NCBI GenBank assembly: GCA_015064315.1 | Contig: SVSL01000013.1 | Coordinates: forward strand, 1 to 36,615 | Direction: 5' to 3' | Length of the DNA stretch: 36,615 nucleotides | DNA from: Oscillospiraceae bacterium | Lineage (GTDB): Bacteria > Bacillota > Clostridia > Oscillospirales > CAG-272 | Shown: positions 16,908 to 25,140 of the stretch, piece by piece | How the letters are laid out: the number at the start of each line of letters is the position of its first letter | Numbering within the stretch: the stretch's first letter is position 1 | Position numbers and translations under genes: made by a program | Notes under the pieces: generated by a model | What the model was told of the DNA's origin: nothing | Databases searched by the model: none | Seen by the model: only the letters and a program-made list of their open reading frames with translations

Positions 16908-17831
16908 TTATACGTTCAATCCCGTGTCCTCGGGAACGCCAAGGATCAGGTTCATGTTCTGGATCGCCGCGCCCGATGCACCCTTGCCCAGATTGTCAAA
17001 GCGGGCAACCAACAGGATGCGGTCGTCGTTTCCGCAGATTGTGATCTGCATATCGTCCTTGCCCTCCAGGGCGTTGGCGGAAAGAAGTCCCGCTTCGTCG
17101 GCGTTTTCAACAAATTGGATCAAGCCGTTTTGATAGACGTCCTTGTAGGCGTTTTTGAGATCCTCGAGGCTTCCCTTGATCTGTTCCTTGAAAAGGGGAA
17201 CGGTCACCTCCATGCCTGCATAGTAGGGGGCTACGATGGGGCAGAAGATGGGGTCCTTTGAAAGTCCGCAGATTGCCGCCATTTCGGGCAGATGCTTGTG
17301 CTTTTGCGTCAGACCGTACTGTCTGGGGGCATCCAGAAGAGGATCGCGCTCGGCGTCCTCGTACTCGGCGATCATCTTTTTGCCGCCGCCCGAATATCCC
17401 GTGAGAGAGAAGCAGGAAAGAGGGGTGTCGGCATCAAGGAGTCCTGCTTTTACCAGAGGCGCGATGAGCGCCACGAATCCGCTGGCGTGACAGCCGGGAT
17501 TGGCAATTCTCTTGGAAGCCTTGATCTTCTCGCGCTGACCCTCCAGCTCGGGGAAGCCGTATGCCCAGGCAGGGTTGGTTCTGTGGGCGGTGGAGGTATC
17601 AATGATAACGGTGTTGGGATTGTCCACAAGGGAGACCGCTTCCATCGCCGCCGCGTCGGGGAGACACAAAAAGGCGATATCGGCTTCATTCAAAGCCTTG
17701 CGTCTTGCCTCGGTATCCTTTCTGAGTTCTTCCGTCAAGCGGATCAATTCAATATCCGTGCGGTCTGCCAATCTTTCAAAGATGCGAAGACCCGTGGTTC
17801 CGGCACTGCCGTCAATGAAAACCTTTGCCAT
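16908..17831 (-). CDS. argC: N-acetyl-gamma-glutamyl-phosphate reductase, short type
   Basis: 307 residues, the shorter type-2 ArgC. It reduces N-acetylglutamyl phosphate with NADPH. The N-terminal Rossmann motif is FIDGSAGTTGLRI, and the catalytic Cys114 lies in IANPGCHASG. The HRTNPAWAYGFPEL segment and the late NLGKGASGAA, which binds the substrate, are typical. The start at 17831 follows AAGGAAG; the longer frame adds residues outside the family. First gene of the arginine cluster, behind a consensus promoter and ArgR-type boxes. Confidence 0.95.
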   Translation of the reverse strand: MAKVFIDGSAGTTGLRIFERLADRTDIELIRLTEELRKDTEARRKALNEADIAFLCLPDAAAMEAVSLVDNPNTVIIDTSTAHRTNPAWAYGFPELEGQREKIKASKRIANPGCHASGFVALIAPLVKAGLLDADTPLSCFSLTGYSGGGKKMIAEYEDAERDPLLDAPRQYGLTQKHKHLPEMAAICGLSKDPIFCPIVAPYYAGMEVTVPLFKEQIKGSLEDLKNAYKDVYQNGLIQFVENADEAGLLSANALEGKDDMQITICGNDDRILLVARFDNLGKGASGAAIQNMNLILGVPEDTGLNV

Positions 17832-17882
17832 TGCAGAGAGACTTCCTTTCGATTTTAAAAAAATCCTGTCCATTTTATAAGA

Positions 17883-17896
17883 TGAATAATATTATA
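17883..17896. promoter_or_regulatory. ARG-box-like site over the argC -10 box
   Basis: TGAATAATATTATA resembles one ArgR half-site pair (TGAAT..) and overlaps the -10 hexamer. Binding here would directly block argC transcription. The right arm is degenerate. Confidence 0.45.
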
Positions 17897-17919
17897 ACCG
17901 AAGAAGCCTTGTTTGTCAA
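17891..17919 (-). promoter_or_regulatory. Consensus promoter of argC
   Basis: Minus strand TTGACA (17914-17919), 17-nt spacer, TATAAT (17891-17896). This is an exact sigma-A consensus in both boxes. Confidence 0.9.
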
Positions 17920-17982
17920 TAGCTGTTGTGAAAAAATATTCAATTATTTTGTGAATTTGTTTATTATATAGTGGGATTGGTG

Positions 17983-17996
17983 TGAATAAATATTCA
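17983..17996. promoter_or_regulatory. ARG box (ArgR/AhrC operator)
   Basis: TGAATAAATATTCA is a palindrome matching the TGAATnnnnATTCA pattern of ArgR/AhrC operators. It lies about 65 bp upstream of the argC -35 box. No argR gene is in the window. Confidence 0.75.
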
Positions 17997-18014
17997 TTTT
18001 TATGCAATTTTGAG

Positions 18015-18028
18015 TGAATATTATGTAT
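18015..18028. promoter_or_regulatory. Second, weaker ARG-box-like site
   Basis: TGAATATTATGTAT carries a good left half-site and a degenerate right half, 32 bp from the strong box (three helical turns). Paired boxes at such spacing suit hexameric ArgR. Confidence 0.45.
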
Positions 18029-18046
18029 GTTTTATAAAAAGCGAGG

Positions 18047-18090
18047 AAAAAAGCAAAAAACAAGACCGAATCGCGTGCGATTCGGTCTTG
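18047..18090 (-). terminator. Terminator of gap
   Basis: A 13-bp or longer GC-rich stem, CAAGACCGAATCGC/GCGATTCGGTCTTG (18061-18090), is followed on the minus strand by TTTTTTGCTTTTTT. It begins 17 bp after the gap stop codon. Confidence 0.92.
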
Positions 18091-18107
18091 GAAAAGGTGA
18101 TTTTCAA

Positions 18108-19127
18108 TTAAGCCAGCTCAGCGAAGTACTTAATGGTGCGAACCATCTGGCTGGTGTAGGAGTTCTCGTTGTCGTACCAAGAAACAACCTGTACCTGGTA
18201 GGTATCGTCGTCGATCTTAGCAACCATGGTCTGGGTAGCATCGAACAGAGAACCGTAGGTCATGCCGATAACGTCGGAAGAAACGATCTCATCGGTGTTG
18301 TAGCCGAAGGATTCGGAAGCAGCAGCCTTCATAGCAGCGTTGATGCCGTCCTTGGTGATATCCTTGCCCTTAACAACAGCTACCAGAATGGTGGTGGAGC
18401 CGGTGCAGGTGGGAACTCTCTGAGCGGAGCCGATCAGCTTGCCGTTGAGCTCGGGGATAACCAGACCGATAGCCTTAGCAGCACCGGTGGAGTTGGGAAC
18501 GATGTTCTGAGCACCTGCGCGAGCGCGGCGGAGGTCACCCTTTCTGTGGGGGCCGTCCAGAATCATCTGGTCGCCGGTGTAAGCGTGAACGGTGGTCATG
18601 ATACCGCTCTGAATGGGAGCGTAATCGTTCAGAGCCTTAGCCATGGGAGCCAGGCAGTTGGTGGTGCAGGAAGCTGCGGAGATGATCTTGTCATCAGCGG
18701 TCAGATTCTTCTCGTTTACGCTGTAAACGATGGTCTTGAGGTCGTTGCCTGCGGGAGCGGAGATAACAACCTTCTTAGCGCCTGCGTTGATGTGAGCCAT
18801 GGACTTCTCGGTGGAGCAGTAGAAGCCGGTGCACTCGAGAACAACGTCAACGTTCAGCTCGCCCCAAGGACAGTTGTTAGCGTCCTTCTCAGCGTAGATC
18901 TTGATGGTCTTGCCGTCAACGGTGATGGTGCTGTTAGCGTCGTCTGCGCTTACCTCGTGGTTGTATCTGCCCTGAGCAGTGTCATACTTGAGCAGGTGAG
19001 CCAGCATCTTGGGAGCGGTCAGGTCGTTGATTGCAACAACCTCATAGCCCTCAGCGCCGAACATCTGACGGAAAGCCAGACGGCCGATACGACCAAAACC
19101 GTTAATCGCTACTTTTACGTTTGCCAT
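18108..19127 (-). CDS. gap: Glyceraldehyde-3-phosphate dehydrogenase
   Basis: 339 residues, type I, glycolytic. The NAD-binding NGFGRIGR is at residues 9-16, and the active-site Cys lies in [12 protein letters not shown] near residue 155, with the partner His in the HAYTGDQ segment. SYDN-type WYDNE stands near the C-terminus. The Asp in INDLT favours NAD over NADP. The start at 19127 follows GGAGG; a longer frame would run through the promoter. It is a single-gene unit with its own promoter and terminator. Confidence 0.97.
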   Translation of the reverse strand: MANVKVAINGFGRIGRLAFRQMFGAEGYEVVAINDLTAPKMLAHLLKYDTAQGRYNHEVSADDANSTITVDGKTIKIYAEKDANNCPWGELNVDVVLECTGFYCSTEKSMAHINAGAKKVVISAPAGNDLKTIVYSVNEKNLTADDKIISAASCTTNCLAPMAKALNDYAPIQSGIMTTVHAYTGDQMILDGPHRKGDLRRARAGAQNIVPNSTGAAKAIGLVIPELNGKLIGSAQRVPTCTGSTTILVAVVKGKDITKDGINAAMKAAASESFGYNTDEIVSSDVIGMTYGSLFDATQTMVAKIDDDTYQVQVVSWYDNENSYTSQMVRTIKYFAELA

Positions 19128-19201
19128 TGGAATAATCCTCCGTTTATATGATTTTTTGATTTCCTTGTCTTGGAAAAGGCAAACCTTTCCATACATCCTA
19201 T

Positions 19202-19230
19202 ATTTTAACTCATTTTTGCCAAATATACAA
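19202..19230 (-). promoter_or_regulatory. Predicted promoter of gap
   Basis: Minus strand TTGTAT (19225-19230), 17-nt spacer, TAAAAT (19202-19207), giving a leader of about 70 nt before the start codon. Confidence 0.6.
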
Positions 19231-19354
19231 GGGGGTTGACGAAATTTTATCAAATTTGTAACATTCTATAGATAAAATCCATTCTCGAAGCATTGTTTGT
19301 GTGCATTTTGCAAATAAAAAAGCGTTTGCGCAACGGTGATTTACAAGAAACACC

Positions 19355-19567
19355 TCATTTTTGGTTCAATTCGGAAAAATCCTTGATCAGCAATCGGATA
19401 TGCGACACCTGCTCATCCGTCAGCTCTGCCACGGAAATTGTATTCTCGGTGTTTCTTCCCAACAACAGATCGGTTGATACCTTAAAAAAATCAGCCATTT
19501 TTACAAGCATCTCGATGGATGGCAATACGTTGTCGTTTTCCCAAATTGAAATACTATTATAAAACAA
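19355..19567 (-). pseudogene. Remnant of an XRE-family regulator lacking its N-terminal half
   Basis: The frame encodes about 70 residues that fit the second half of an XRE/Cro-type DNA-binding domain: SISIWENDNVLPSIEMLVKMADFFKVSTDLLLGR. It then has a short tail. Helices 1-2 and most of the recognition helix are missing. Upstream the frame meets a stop within 5 codons, and the only possible start is a TTG without a ribosome site. The break point coincides with the promoter of the small gene at 19634, so the N-terminal part was probably lost by rearrangement. A genuine short protein is less likely. Confidence 0.65.
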
Positions 19568-19571
19568 ATAC

Positions 19572-19600
19572 TTGACATTTCAAAAATGCTATGGTATACT
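19572..19600 (+). promoter_or_regulatory. Promoter of the 42-codon gene
   Basis: TTGACA (19572-19577), 17-nt spacer, TATACT (19595-19600). Transcription would begin near 19607, just before the AGGAGG of the small gene. Confidence 0.85.
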
Positions 19601-19633
19601 GATGATTGACGACAGAGGGAAGGAGGGATAACT

Positions 19634-19762
19634 GTGAAAAAGCGTTACGAGAAGATTGAGCTCGCCTTAGTGACGATTGGCGAGGATGACGTGATCCGTA
19701 CGTCGATCGGTGGAGGAACGATTCCTCCCGTAGATGATGAAAATCAGGGCGAATGGGCCTGA
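19634..19762 (+). CDS. Small protein of 42 residues, function unknown
   Basis: The frame starts with GTG seven bases after AGGAGG and ends with TGA at 19760-19762, directly before a hairpin terminator. The near-consensus promoter at 19572 makes it a complete transcription unit. The product begins MKKRYEKIELALVTIGEDDV, continues with IRTSIGGGTIPPVDD and ends in an acidic tail with EWA. There is no signal peptide, membrane segment or cysteine. The K-x-Y-E-K-x-E start and the EDVIRTS-GGG middle resemble a loose class of small proteins of unknown role seen in gut Clostridia (from memory, unverified). It could be a signalling peptide, a precursor peptide or a small regulator of the following surface protein. 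I do not assign a function. Confidence 0.7.
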   Translation: MKKRYEKIELALVTIGEDDVIRTSIGGGTIPPVDDENQGEWA

Positions 19763-19765
19763 TCA

Positions 19766-19808
19766 AAAGCAGGGGCATTTGCAAAGGATGCCCCTGCTTT
19801 GCTGTTTT
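19766..19808 (+). terminator. Hairpin terminator between the small gene and the LRR gene
   Basis: Arms AAAGCAGGGGCAT (19766-19778) and ATGCCCCTGCTTT (19788-19800) form a 13-bp perfect stem followed by TTTGCTGTTTT. It ends the small-gene transcript, or attenuates it so that only read-through reaches the surface-protein gene. Confidence 0.8.
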
Positions 19809-19841
19809 CCCCAAAAAACAAAATAAAAAAGGAGAAACGTG

Positions 19842-22544
19842 ATGAAAAAGAAACTATTGGTGGTACTGTTGCTTTTGTTAACAGTGCTTCTTACCTGTGT
19901 TGGTACCGCGCCCGCATTTGCAGAGACGGCAGAGCCGACGCTTTCCATCGAAAAAAAGAATCTGTCCTTCTCGGATAAGGTGTACCTGTTGTTTGCGGTA
20001 GACCTGCAGGGCGCTTCCCCCACAGGTGACTTTGGTATGCTCTACTGGACTGAGCCGCAGTCTTCCTATGAAAAGGGAACCGAGGAGCTTTCCGTAAGGA
20101 CCGCAGGCACGCAGACCATCAGCGGCAAGCTCTACTACGTTTTCTATTATGAGGAATTTGCCGCAAAGAATATGACGGATGAGGTATTTGCGCGTGCTTA
20201 CGTTACGGTGAATGGCACGACCTACTACAGCGACGTGGAAAAGTACAGCATTCTGGAATATGCTTACACAAAGCTTGGCAAGATCGGTGATGCCCCCACG
20301 ACGAATGAAGCTTTGAAAACGCTTCTGACCGATATGCTCTCCTACGGAGCGTCGGCACAGAGGTACTTTAACTATCGCGCCGACCGCCCGGCGGATGCCG
20401 ATTTCTATCAGGTGACGGTGGAGGGCGGCAGTCTTCCCAACGGCTTTACGAGGGGCTTGTATGCGAGCGGAGAAACGGCAGAGCTCATCGCCTCCGAGAC
20501 CGACGCGGAGGGAATCCCCTTTGCGTATTGGCTCAACGAAAAGGGCGCTGTTGTAAGCACGGAGCCTATTCTTCACGCAAAGGTGACCAACGAAAACAAG
20601 ATCTACACGGCTGTTTACAGGGCTGCATCGGAAACCGCACCGGATGCGCTGATCTTTACGATGCTGGAGGACGGCACGTATAGCGTGAGAGTAAACCCTG
20701 AGGTAGACCCGCCCATGGATCGCATCGTCATCCCAGCGACCTACAACGGCGCGGCGGTGACCGCCATTGCGGACGGCGCGTTCAAGGATATGACCGCGCT
20801 TTCGGAGATCACGCTGCCGAGCGGCATTCTTTCCATCGGCAACGAGGCATTCTATGGATGTACATCCTTGCGTGAATTGATTCTCCCGAACACCACCCAA
20901 ATCATTGGCGAAAAGGCTTTCTGGGGTTGCGCATCGCTCACCGAATTCACCGTTCCCGCATCGGTGACAAGCATCGGCAAGCGCATTTTTGGTGAATGCA
21001 CCAACCTTTCCACAGTATATTATAACTCCTCCTACGGAGCGCAGGATAATCCCGTTCTCGCAGAGAGAAGCATCAAAAAAGCCGTGTTCGGCGGCACCTG
21101 CGTTCCCGCATACGTTGCATATGCGTCCGGTGGTAGCGGTTGGTTGGAGGAGGTTGAGATCCTTGACTGCGTTACGAGCATCGGAACGTATGCGCTTTAC
21201 GGACACGAGCAGTTATCCAAGGCTACCATCGGCAAGGGTGTAACGTCCATCGGTGACTATGCACTCCGCAGATGCGGAACCTATCCTTATTATGACGGCT
21301 TTTCTTGCTTTATTTCCGCCTCTTCCTTAACCCACGTTGGTATAGACGGTTTGCCGGATGACGGAGATCTGTACATTACCGATATTGAAGCATGGCTCAA
21401 CGTTTCATTTGCGAATTATGACGCGCAGCCGGATGATCTCCCCAACTGCCACGTTCTGGACGCAAACGGCAACGAGATCACGGAATTGATCCTGCCTGCG
21501 AGCGTTACGCATATCACCGACAACGCATTCCGCAACTTTGTCAATCTCAAAACGGTCGTTCTGCACAACGGCGTTACGGGAATCGACAAATACGCCTTCT
21601 TCAACTGCGTAAGCCTTGAGCGCATCGTCATCCCGAACAGCGTTACACACATCGATTATTATGCCTTTGGAAACTGCAAAAAGCTTGCAAGCGTTACCAT
21701 GCCCGAGCGACTTGAGAGTCTTGAGCCCTTTGCGTTTGAAAATTGCGAGAGTCTGACGAGCATCGTCGTTCCGGAGGGCGTTCAATCCTTCTTCCAGGGA
21801 GAGTTCTCCGGCTGCACAAGCCTTGTCAGCGTCTCTCTGCCGAGCACGCTCAAAAACATCGGAACCAACTCGTTTGCGTACTGCACGAGCCTGGAACGCA
21901 TCACGGTTCCCGAAGGGGTAACCTCCCTCGATAAAGGTGCATTCTACAAGTGCACAAGTCTTGCCGAGATCAGTCTGCCGAGCACGCTGACAAGCATTGA
22001 CCATAGTGCCTTTGCACTTTGCGAGAGCCTTACCGCCATCACGATTCCGGGCAACGTTACAGGCATTGGCGATAGTGCATTTTTGAATTGTACGAGTCTT
22101 GTAGACGTGACCTTTGCCGCAGGCACAGAAGACCTTTGGTTGGGCTGGTATACCTTCCAGAATTGCACTGCCATTACCGAGATCAAGCTGCCCGAGCGCC
22201 TTGCCGGCATGAACCGCGGCGTATTTATGGGATGTGCAAATCTGAAGAGCATCATCATTCCGAACGGTGACACTTCCCTTGATATGAATATGTTCTCGGG
22301 TTGCACGAGCCTTGAGAGCGTTGTCATTCCCAAAAGCGTGACACATATTGGTGATGCAGCGTTTGAAAATTGCTCGAGCCTTACCGTGATCTACTACGAG
22401 GGCACTCCCGAGACGTGGGAGGAGATCTCGATCTCCACCTCAAACAACTCCGACCTTTTGGGCGTTCCTGTCCTTTACTATAGCGCGACCCAGGTTCAAG
22501 GTGGATACTGGCGCTATGTGAACGGTGTTCCTACGAGGTGGTAA
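19842..22544 (+). CDS. Secreted BspA-type leucine-rich-repeat surface protein
   Basis: 900 residues. Signal peptide 1-27 with an APAFA cleavage site. Residues about 35-180 form a domain I do not recognise by name (LSFSDKVYLLFAVDL; YSDVEKYSILEYAYTKLG; DMLSYGASAQRYFNYR). About 188-262 looks like an InlB-type beta repeat (GGSLPNGFTRGLYASGE). About 300-855 are some twenty LRR_5 repeats (I-T-L-P-S-x-x-x-S-I-G-x-x-A-F-x-x-C-x-S-L). The tail ends in YWRYVNGVPTRW, like the lipoprotein at 1723. No LPXTG, SLH or transmembrane anchor is seen. ATG 19842 has AAGGAG seven bases upstream; a GTG three bases earlier is less fitting. Adhesion or binding is inferred from the fold. Confidence 0.88.
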   Translation: MKKKLLVVLLLLLTVLLTCVGTAPAFAETAEPTLSIEKKNLSFSDKVYLLFAVDLQGASPTGDFGMLYWTEPQSSYEKGTEELSVRTAGTQTISGKLYYVFYYEEFAAKNMTDEVFARAYVTVNGTTYYSDVEKYSILEYAYTKLGKIGDAPTTNEALKTLLTDMLSYGASAQRYFNYRADRPADADFYQVTVEGGSLPNGFTRGLYASGETAELIASETDAEGIPFAYWLNEKGAVVSTEPILHAKVTNENKIYTAVYRAASETAPDALIFTMLEDGTYSVRVNPEVDPPMDRIVIPATYNGAAVTAIADGAFKDMTALSEITLPSGILSIGNEAFYGCTSLRELILPNTTQIIGEKAFWGCASLTEFTVPASVTSIGKRIFGECTNLSTVYYNSSYGAQDNPVLAERSIKKAVFGGTCVPAYVAYASGGSGWLEEVEILDCVTSIGTYALYGHEQLSKATIGKGVTSIGDYALRRCGTYPYYDGFSCFISASSLTHVGIDGLPDDGDLYITDIEAWLNVSFANYDAQPDDLPNCHVLDANGNEITELILPASVTHITDNAFRNFVNLKTVVLHNGVTGIDKYAFFNCVSLERIVIPNSVTHIDYYAFGNCKKLASVTMPERLESLEPFAFENCESLTSIVVPEGVQSFFQGEFSGCTSLVSVSLPSTLKNIGTNSFAYCTSLERITVPEGVTSLDKGAFYKCTSLAEISLPSTLTSIDHSAFALCESLTAITIPGNVTGIGDSAFLNCTSLVDVTFAAGTEDLWLGWYTFQNCTAITEIKLPERLAGMNRGVFMGCANLKSIIIPNGDTSLDMNMFSGCTSLESVVIPKSVTHIGDAAFENCSSLTVIYYEGTPETWEEISISTSNNSDLLGVPVLYYSATQVQGGYWRYVNGVPTRW

Positions 22545-22570
22545 TTTCATTTCATAAAGAGCTTTAAAGA

Positions 22571-22610
22571 CGCCGCCGCGCACCCAACGGGTGCGCGGCG
22601 GTGGTTTTTT
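22571..22610 (+). terminator. Terminator of the LRR surface-protein gene
   Basis: A stem of at least 13 bp, CGCCGCGCACCC/GGGTGCGCGGCG with loop AAC, is followed by GTGGTTTTTT, 26 bp after the stop codon. The opposite gene at 22627 ends just beyond, but its side of the hairpin lacks a clear T run. Confidence 0.92.
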
Positions 22611-22626
22611 ATGTCCGATTGATTCT

Positions 22627-23337
22627 TCAGCTCAAAAACGCACTGCGAAGGATCGCCGGCAGATTTTTCAAGCGTCTTGGCTCGTGCGCCATCCGCCACG
22701 CCCATTCCAATCCCAGCTTTTGAAGCGGCTTGGGAGCGCGTTTTACGTTGCCTGCCCAAACGTCAAGGCTTCCTCCCAGCCCTGCGATCAAGCGAAGGTG
22801 GGGAAGGGCAGGGAGATTTTCGTCGATCCATCTCTCTTGCGTGGGAAAGCCGAAGCATACGAACAGGATAGCGGCTTTTGCCTCGTTGATCTGTCGGAGG
22901 ACGGCGGCGTTTTCTTCTCCGTATTTTGGAAAATATCCCGAATGAACGCCGCAGACCTTCAAGCCGGGATATTTTTGAGAGAGCCTTTCCGATGCTGTTT
23001 TCGCCACGCCCTCCTTGCCGCCCAGAAGAAAGACGCGCAAATGCTCCTTGGAGGCTTTTTCAAGAATCGCCTCCCCAAAATCGATGCCCGCGATGCGCTC
23101 CCGCAGAGGGTGCTTCTTTCTCGCCGCGGCGGCAAGAACGCCGAACCCGTCGGGGAGGGACAGGTCGGCGCGGTTCAAAAGCCCTGCCAAGGACGGTTCT
23201 CGGCGGCAGGCATCCAGCATGACGGCGTTGGGAGTAAAGGCAACGCAGGGGGCGACTTTTTTTCCAAGCCCGCGCCTTACCGCCTCTTCCATGGAAAGGT
23301 TATCGATTCTGACACCGCAAAGATAAATTTTTGACAT
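22627..23337 (-). CDS. tagA: WecG/TagA/CpsF family glycosyltransferase
   Basis: 236 residues, GT26 fold. TagA/TarA adds N-acetylmannosamine to undecaprenyl-PP-GlcNAc at the start of wall teichoic acid linkage-unit synthesis; WecG and CpsF use other sugars. Family landmarks: FTPNAVMLDACRR (34-46) with the conserved Thr, SLPDGFGV (60-67) with the catalytic-region Asp63, VFLLGGKEGVA, the VCFGFPTQERWI motif, and GLGGSLDVWAG. The start at 23337 follows AGGAAG; the longer frame runs into the proS promoter. No other teichoic acid gene is near, so the donor sugar is uncertain and the gene symbol is by family only. Confidence 0.88.
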   Translation of the reverse strand: MSKIYLCGVRIDNLSMEEAVRRGLGKKVAPCVAFTPNAVMLDACRREPSLAGLLNRADLSLPDGFGVLAAAARKKHPLRERIAGIDFGEAILEKASKEHLRVFLLGGKEGVAKTASERLSQKYPGLKVCGVHSGYFPKYGEENAAVLRQINEAKAAILFVCFGFPTQERWIDENLPALPHLRLIAGLGGSLDVWAGNVKRAPKPLQKLGLEWAWRMAHEPRRLKNLPAILRSAFLS

Positions 23338-23365
23338 TCTTCCTGCTCCTTCCGCAAAAAATCCC

Positions 23366-23394
23366 TTGACAATTCTCTTTTCATTTGCTATAAT
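23366..23394 (+). promoter_or_regulatory. Consensus promoter of proS
   Basis: TTGACA (23366-23371), 17-nt spacer, TATAAT (23389-23394); another TATAAT follows at 23398. The leader to the proS start is about 65 nt, too short for a T-box. Confidence 0.9.
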
Positions 23395-23466
23395 TAGTAT
23401 AATGAATAATTCTGTTCTCATGCGGAAGACTCATGAGAAATGATGGAATCAGAGAAAGGTTTTGTT

Positions 23467-24909
23467 ATGGCAAAGAACAACGCAAAAATGGTTGAGCAGA
23501 TCACGTCCATGGACGTGGATTTTGCACAATGGTACACCGACGTAGTAAAGAAGGCCGAATTGGTTGATTATTCGGGCGTAAAGGGATGTATGATCATCCG
23601 TCCCTACGGATACGCAATCTGGGAGAACATTCAGAAGGATCTGGATGCAAGATTCAAGGCGCTGGGACATGAGAACGTCTATATGCCCATGTTCATTCCC
23701 GAGTCGCTTTTGCAAAAGGAGAAGGATCACGTAGAGGGCTTTGCCCCGGAGTGCGCCATCGTTACCATCGGCGGCGGCAACAAGCTTGCCGAGCGACTGA
23801 TCGTGCGCCCCACCTCCGAGACGCTTTTCTGCGAGCATTTCCGCAATATCATTCAGTCCTACCGCGACCTGCCCAAGCTTTATAACCAGTGGTGCAGCGT
23901 GGTTCGTTGGGAAAAGACCACCCGTCCCTTCCTACGCACCTCCGAGTTCCTCTGGCAGGAGGGTCACACCATGCACGAGACCGAGGAGGAGGCAAGAGCG
24001 GAGACTCTGCAAATGCTCAAGGTCTACGAGGATTTCTATGCGGAATCTCTGGCCATTCCCGCCTACACCGGACGCAAGACCGAAAAGGAAAAGTTTGCCG
24101 GTGCCGAGGAGACCTATACCATTGAGCCCATGATGCACAACGGCGTAGCACTCCAGGGAGGTACCACCCACTACTTTGGAGACGGCTTTGCAAAGGCGTT
24201 TGATATTATGTTCACGGGTCGTGACAACACCCAAAAGTATCCTCACCAGACCTCTTGGGGCGTTTCCACCCGTATGATCGGTGCCATCATCATGACCCAC
24301 GGTGATGACAACGGTCTGATCCTGCCTCCCGCCATTGCGCCCATTCAGCTTGCCATCATTCCCGTGGCACAGCACAAGGAGGGCGTTCTGGAGAAGGCGA
24401 ATGAGATCAAAAATCAGCTTTCCAAGCAGTTCCGCGTCAAGCTGGACGACAGCGACAACTCCACCGGCTGGAAGTTCAGCCAGTATGAGATGCAGGGCGT
24501 TCCGCTTCGTCTGGAGATCGGTCCCCGCGATATTGAAAACAATTCCTGCGTGCTTGTCAGCCGCGTGACCAGAGAGAAGACCTTCGTATCCCTTGACAAC
24601 CTTGCCGAGGAGGTAGAGAAGGCACTGAAGAAGGTTCACGAGGAGCTTTATCAGCGTGCGCTGGAGAATCGCACCAACCGCACCTACGAGGCGCGCTCTT
24701 TTGAGGAGATGCTGGATATTGCCGAGAACAAATCGGGCTATATCAAGGCGATGTGGTGCGGCGAGACCGCCTGCGAGGAGAAGGTGAAGGAGGAGACCGG
24801 CGGCGTCAAGTCCCGTTGCATTCCCTTCGTACAGGATCATCTTTCCGACGTTTGCGTATGCTGCGGCAAGCCTGCAAAGCATATGGTGATCTGGGGAAGA
24901 CAGTATTAA
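23467..24909 (+). CDS. proS: Prolyl-tRNA synthetase, short archaeal/eukaryal type
   Basis: 480 residues, the length of the type that lacks the editing insertion domain between motifs 2 and 3. Class II motifs are visible: motif 1 around [10 protein letters not shown], motif 2 [28 protein letters not shown] split over 150-175, and motif 3 with [14 protein letters not shown]. The anticodon-binding domain follows, and a C-terminal zinc-type domain ends in [21 protein letters not shown] 23467 ([13 protein letters not shown]) has AAAGG upstream; the earlier in-frame ATGs lack a site. It acts in the cytoplasm and charges tRNA-Pro. Confidence 0.97.
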   Translation: MAKNNAKMVEQITSMDVDFAQWYTDVVKKAELVDYSGVKGCMIIRPYGYAIWENIQKDLDARFKALGHENVYMPMFIPESLLQKEKDHVEGFAPECAIVTIGGGNKLAERLIVRPTSETLFCEHFRNIIQSYRDLPKLYNQWCSVVRWEKTTRPFLRTSEFLWQEGHTMHETEEEARAETLQMLKVYEDFYAESLAIPAYTGRKTEKEKFAGAEETYTIEPMMHNGVALQGGTTHYFGDGFAKAFDIMFTGRDNTQKYPHQTSWGVSTRMIGAIIMTHGDDNGLILPPAIAPIQLAIIPVAQHKEGVLEKANEIKNQLSKQFRVKLDDSDNSTGWKFSQYEMQGVPLRLEIGPRDIENNSCVLVSRVTREKTFVSLDNLAEEVEKALKKVHEELYQRALENRTNRTYEARSFEEMLDIAENKSGYIKAMWCGETACEEKVKEETGGVKSRCIPFVQDHLSDVCVCCGKPAKHMVIWGRQY

Positions 24910-24922
24910 AATAAAATTTTAC

Positions 24923-24960
24923 GGGGGAAGGGAAACTTTTGCAAAAATTTCCCTTCCCCC
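24923..24960 (+). terminator. Hairpin behind proS
   Basis: GGGGGAAGGGAAA (24923-24935) pairs perfectly with TTTCCCTTCCCCC (24948-24960), 13 nt after the stop. No T run follows on the plus strand, so termination may be weak or factor-assisted. Confidence 0.6.
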
Positions 24961-24988
24961 ATGACTTGATATACTGTATGATGGGGTT

Positions 24989-25089
24989 CCCTCTCCGTCA
25001 CGGCTGATGCCGTGCCACCTCCCCCGGAGGTGGAGGCTTACGAAAGGCTCCCCCCTTGGGGGAGCTCCCGTCGAAGACGGGTGAGAGGG
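24989..25089. repeat. MITE-like element, copy C, half-elements in permuted order
   Basis: 24989-25041 (CCCTCTCCGTCACGG .. GGAGGCTTAC) matches the second half of copy A. 25042-25089 (GAAAGGCTCCCCCC .. GAGAGGG) matches the first half of copy A. The order is reversed relative to 4103-4213, as in a circular permutation. It lies in the short gap directly upstream of rodA. Confidence 0.8.
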
Positions 25090-25140
25090 AGCGGGTGTAC
25101 GAATGAAAAAGATGTATCGTTTTGAAGAAAGGAGCTCGCC

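Noticed and set aside
23395..23466. T-box leader before proS
   Set aside because: Only about 65 nt separate the consensus promoter and the start codon; there is no specifier stem or T-box sequence.
24961..25140. Promoter for rodA inside the gap after proS
   Set aside because: No -35/-10 pair with acceptable spacing was found; the gap is mostly the MITE-like element, so rodA may depend on read-through or an unusual promoter.
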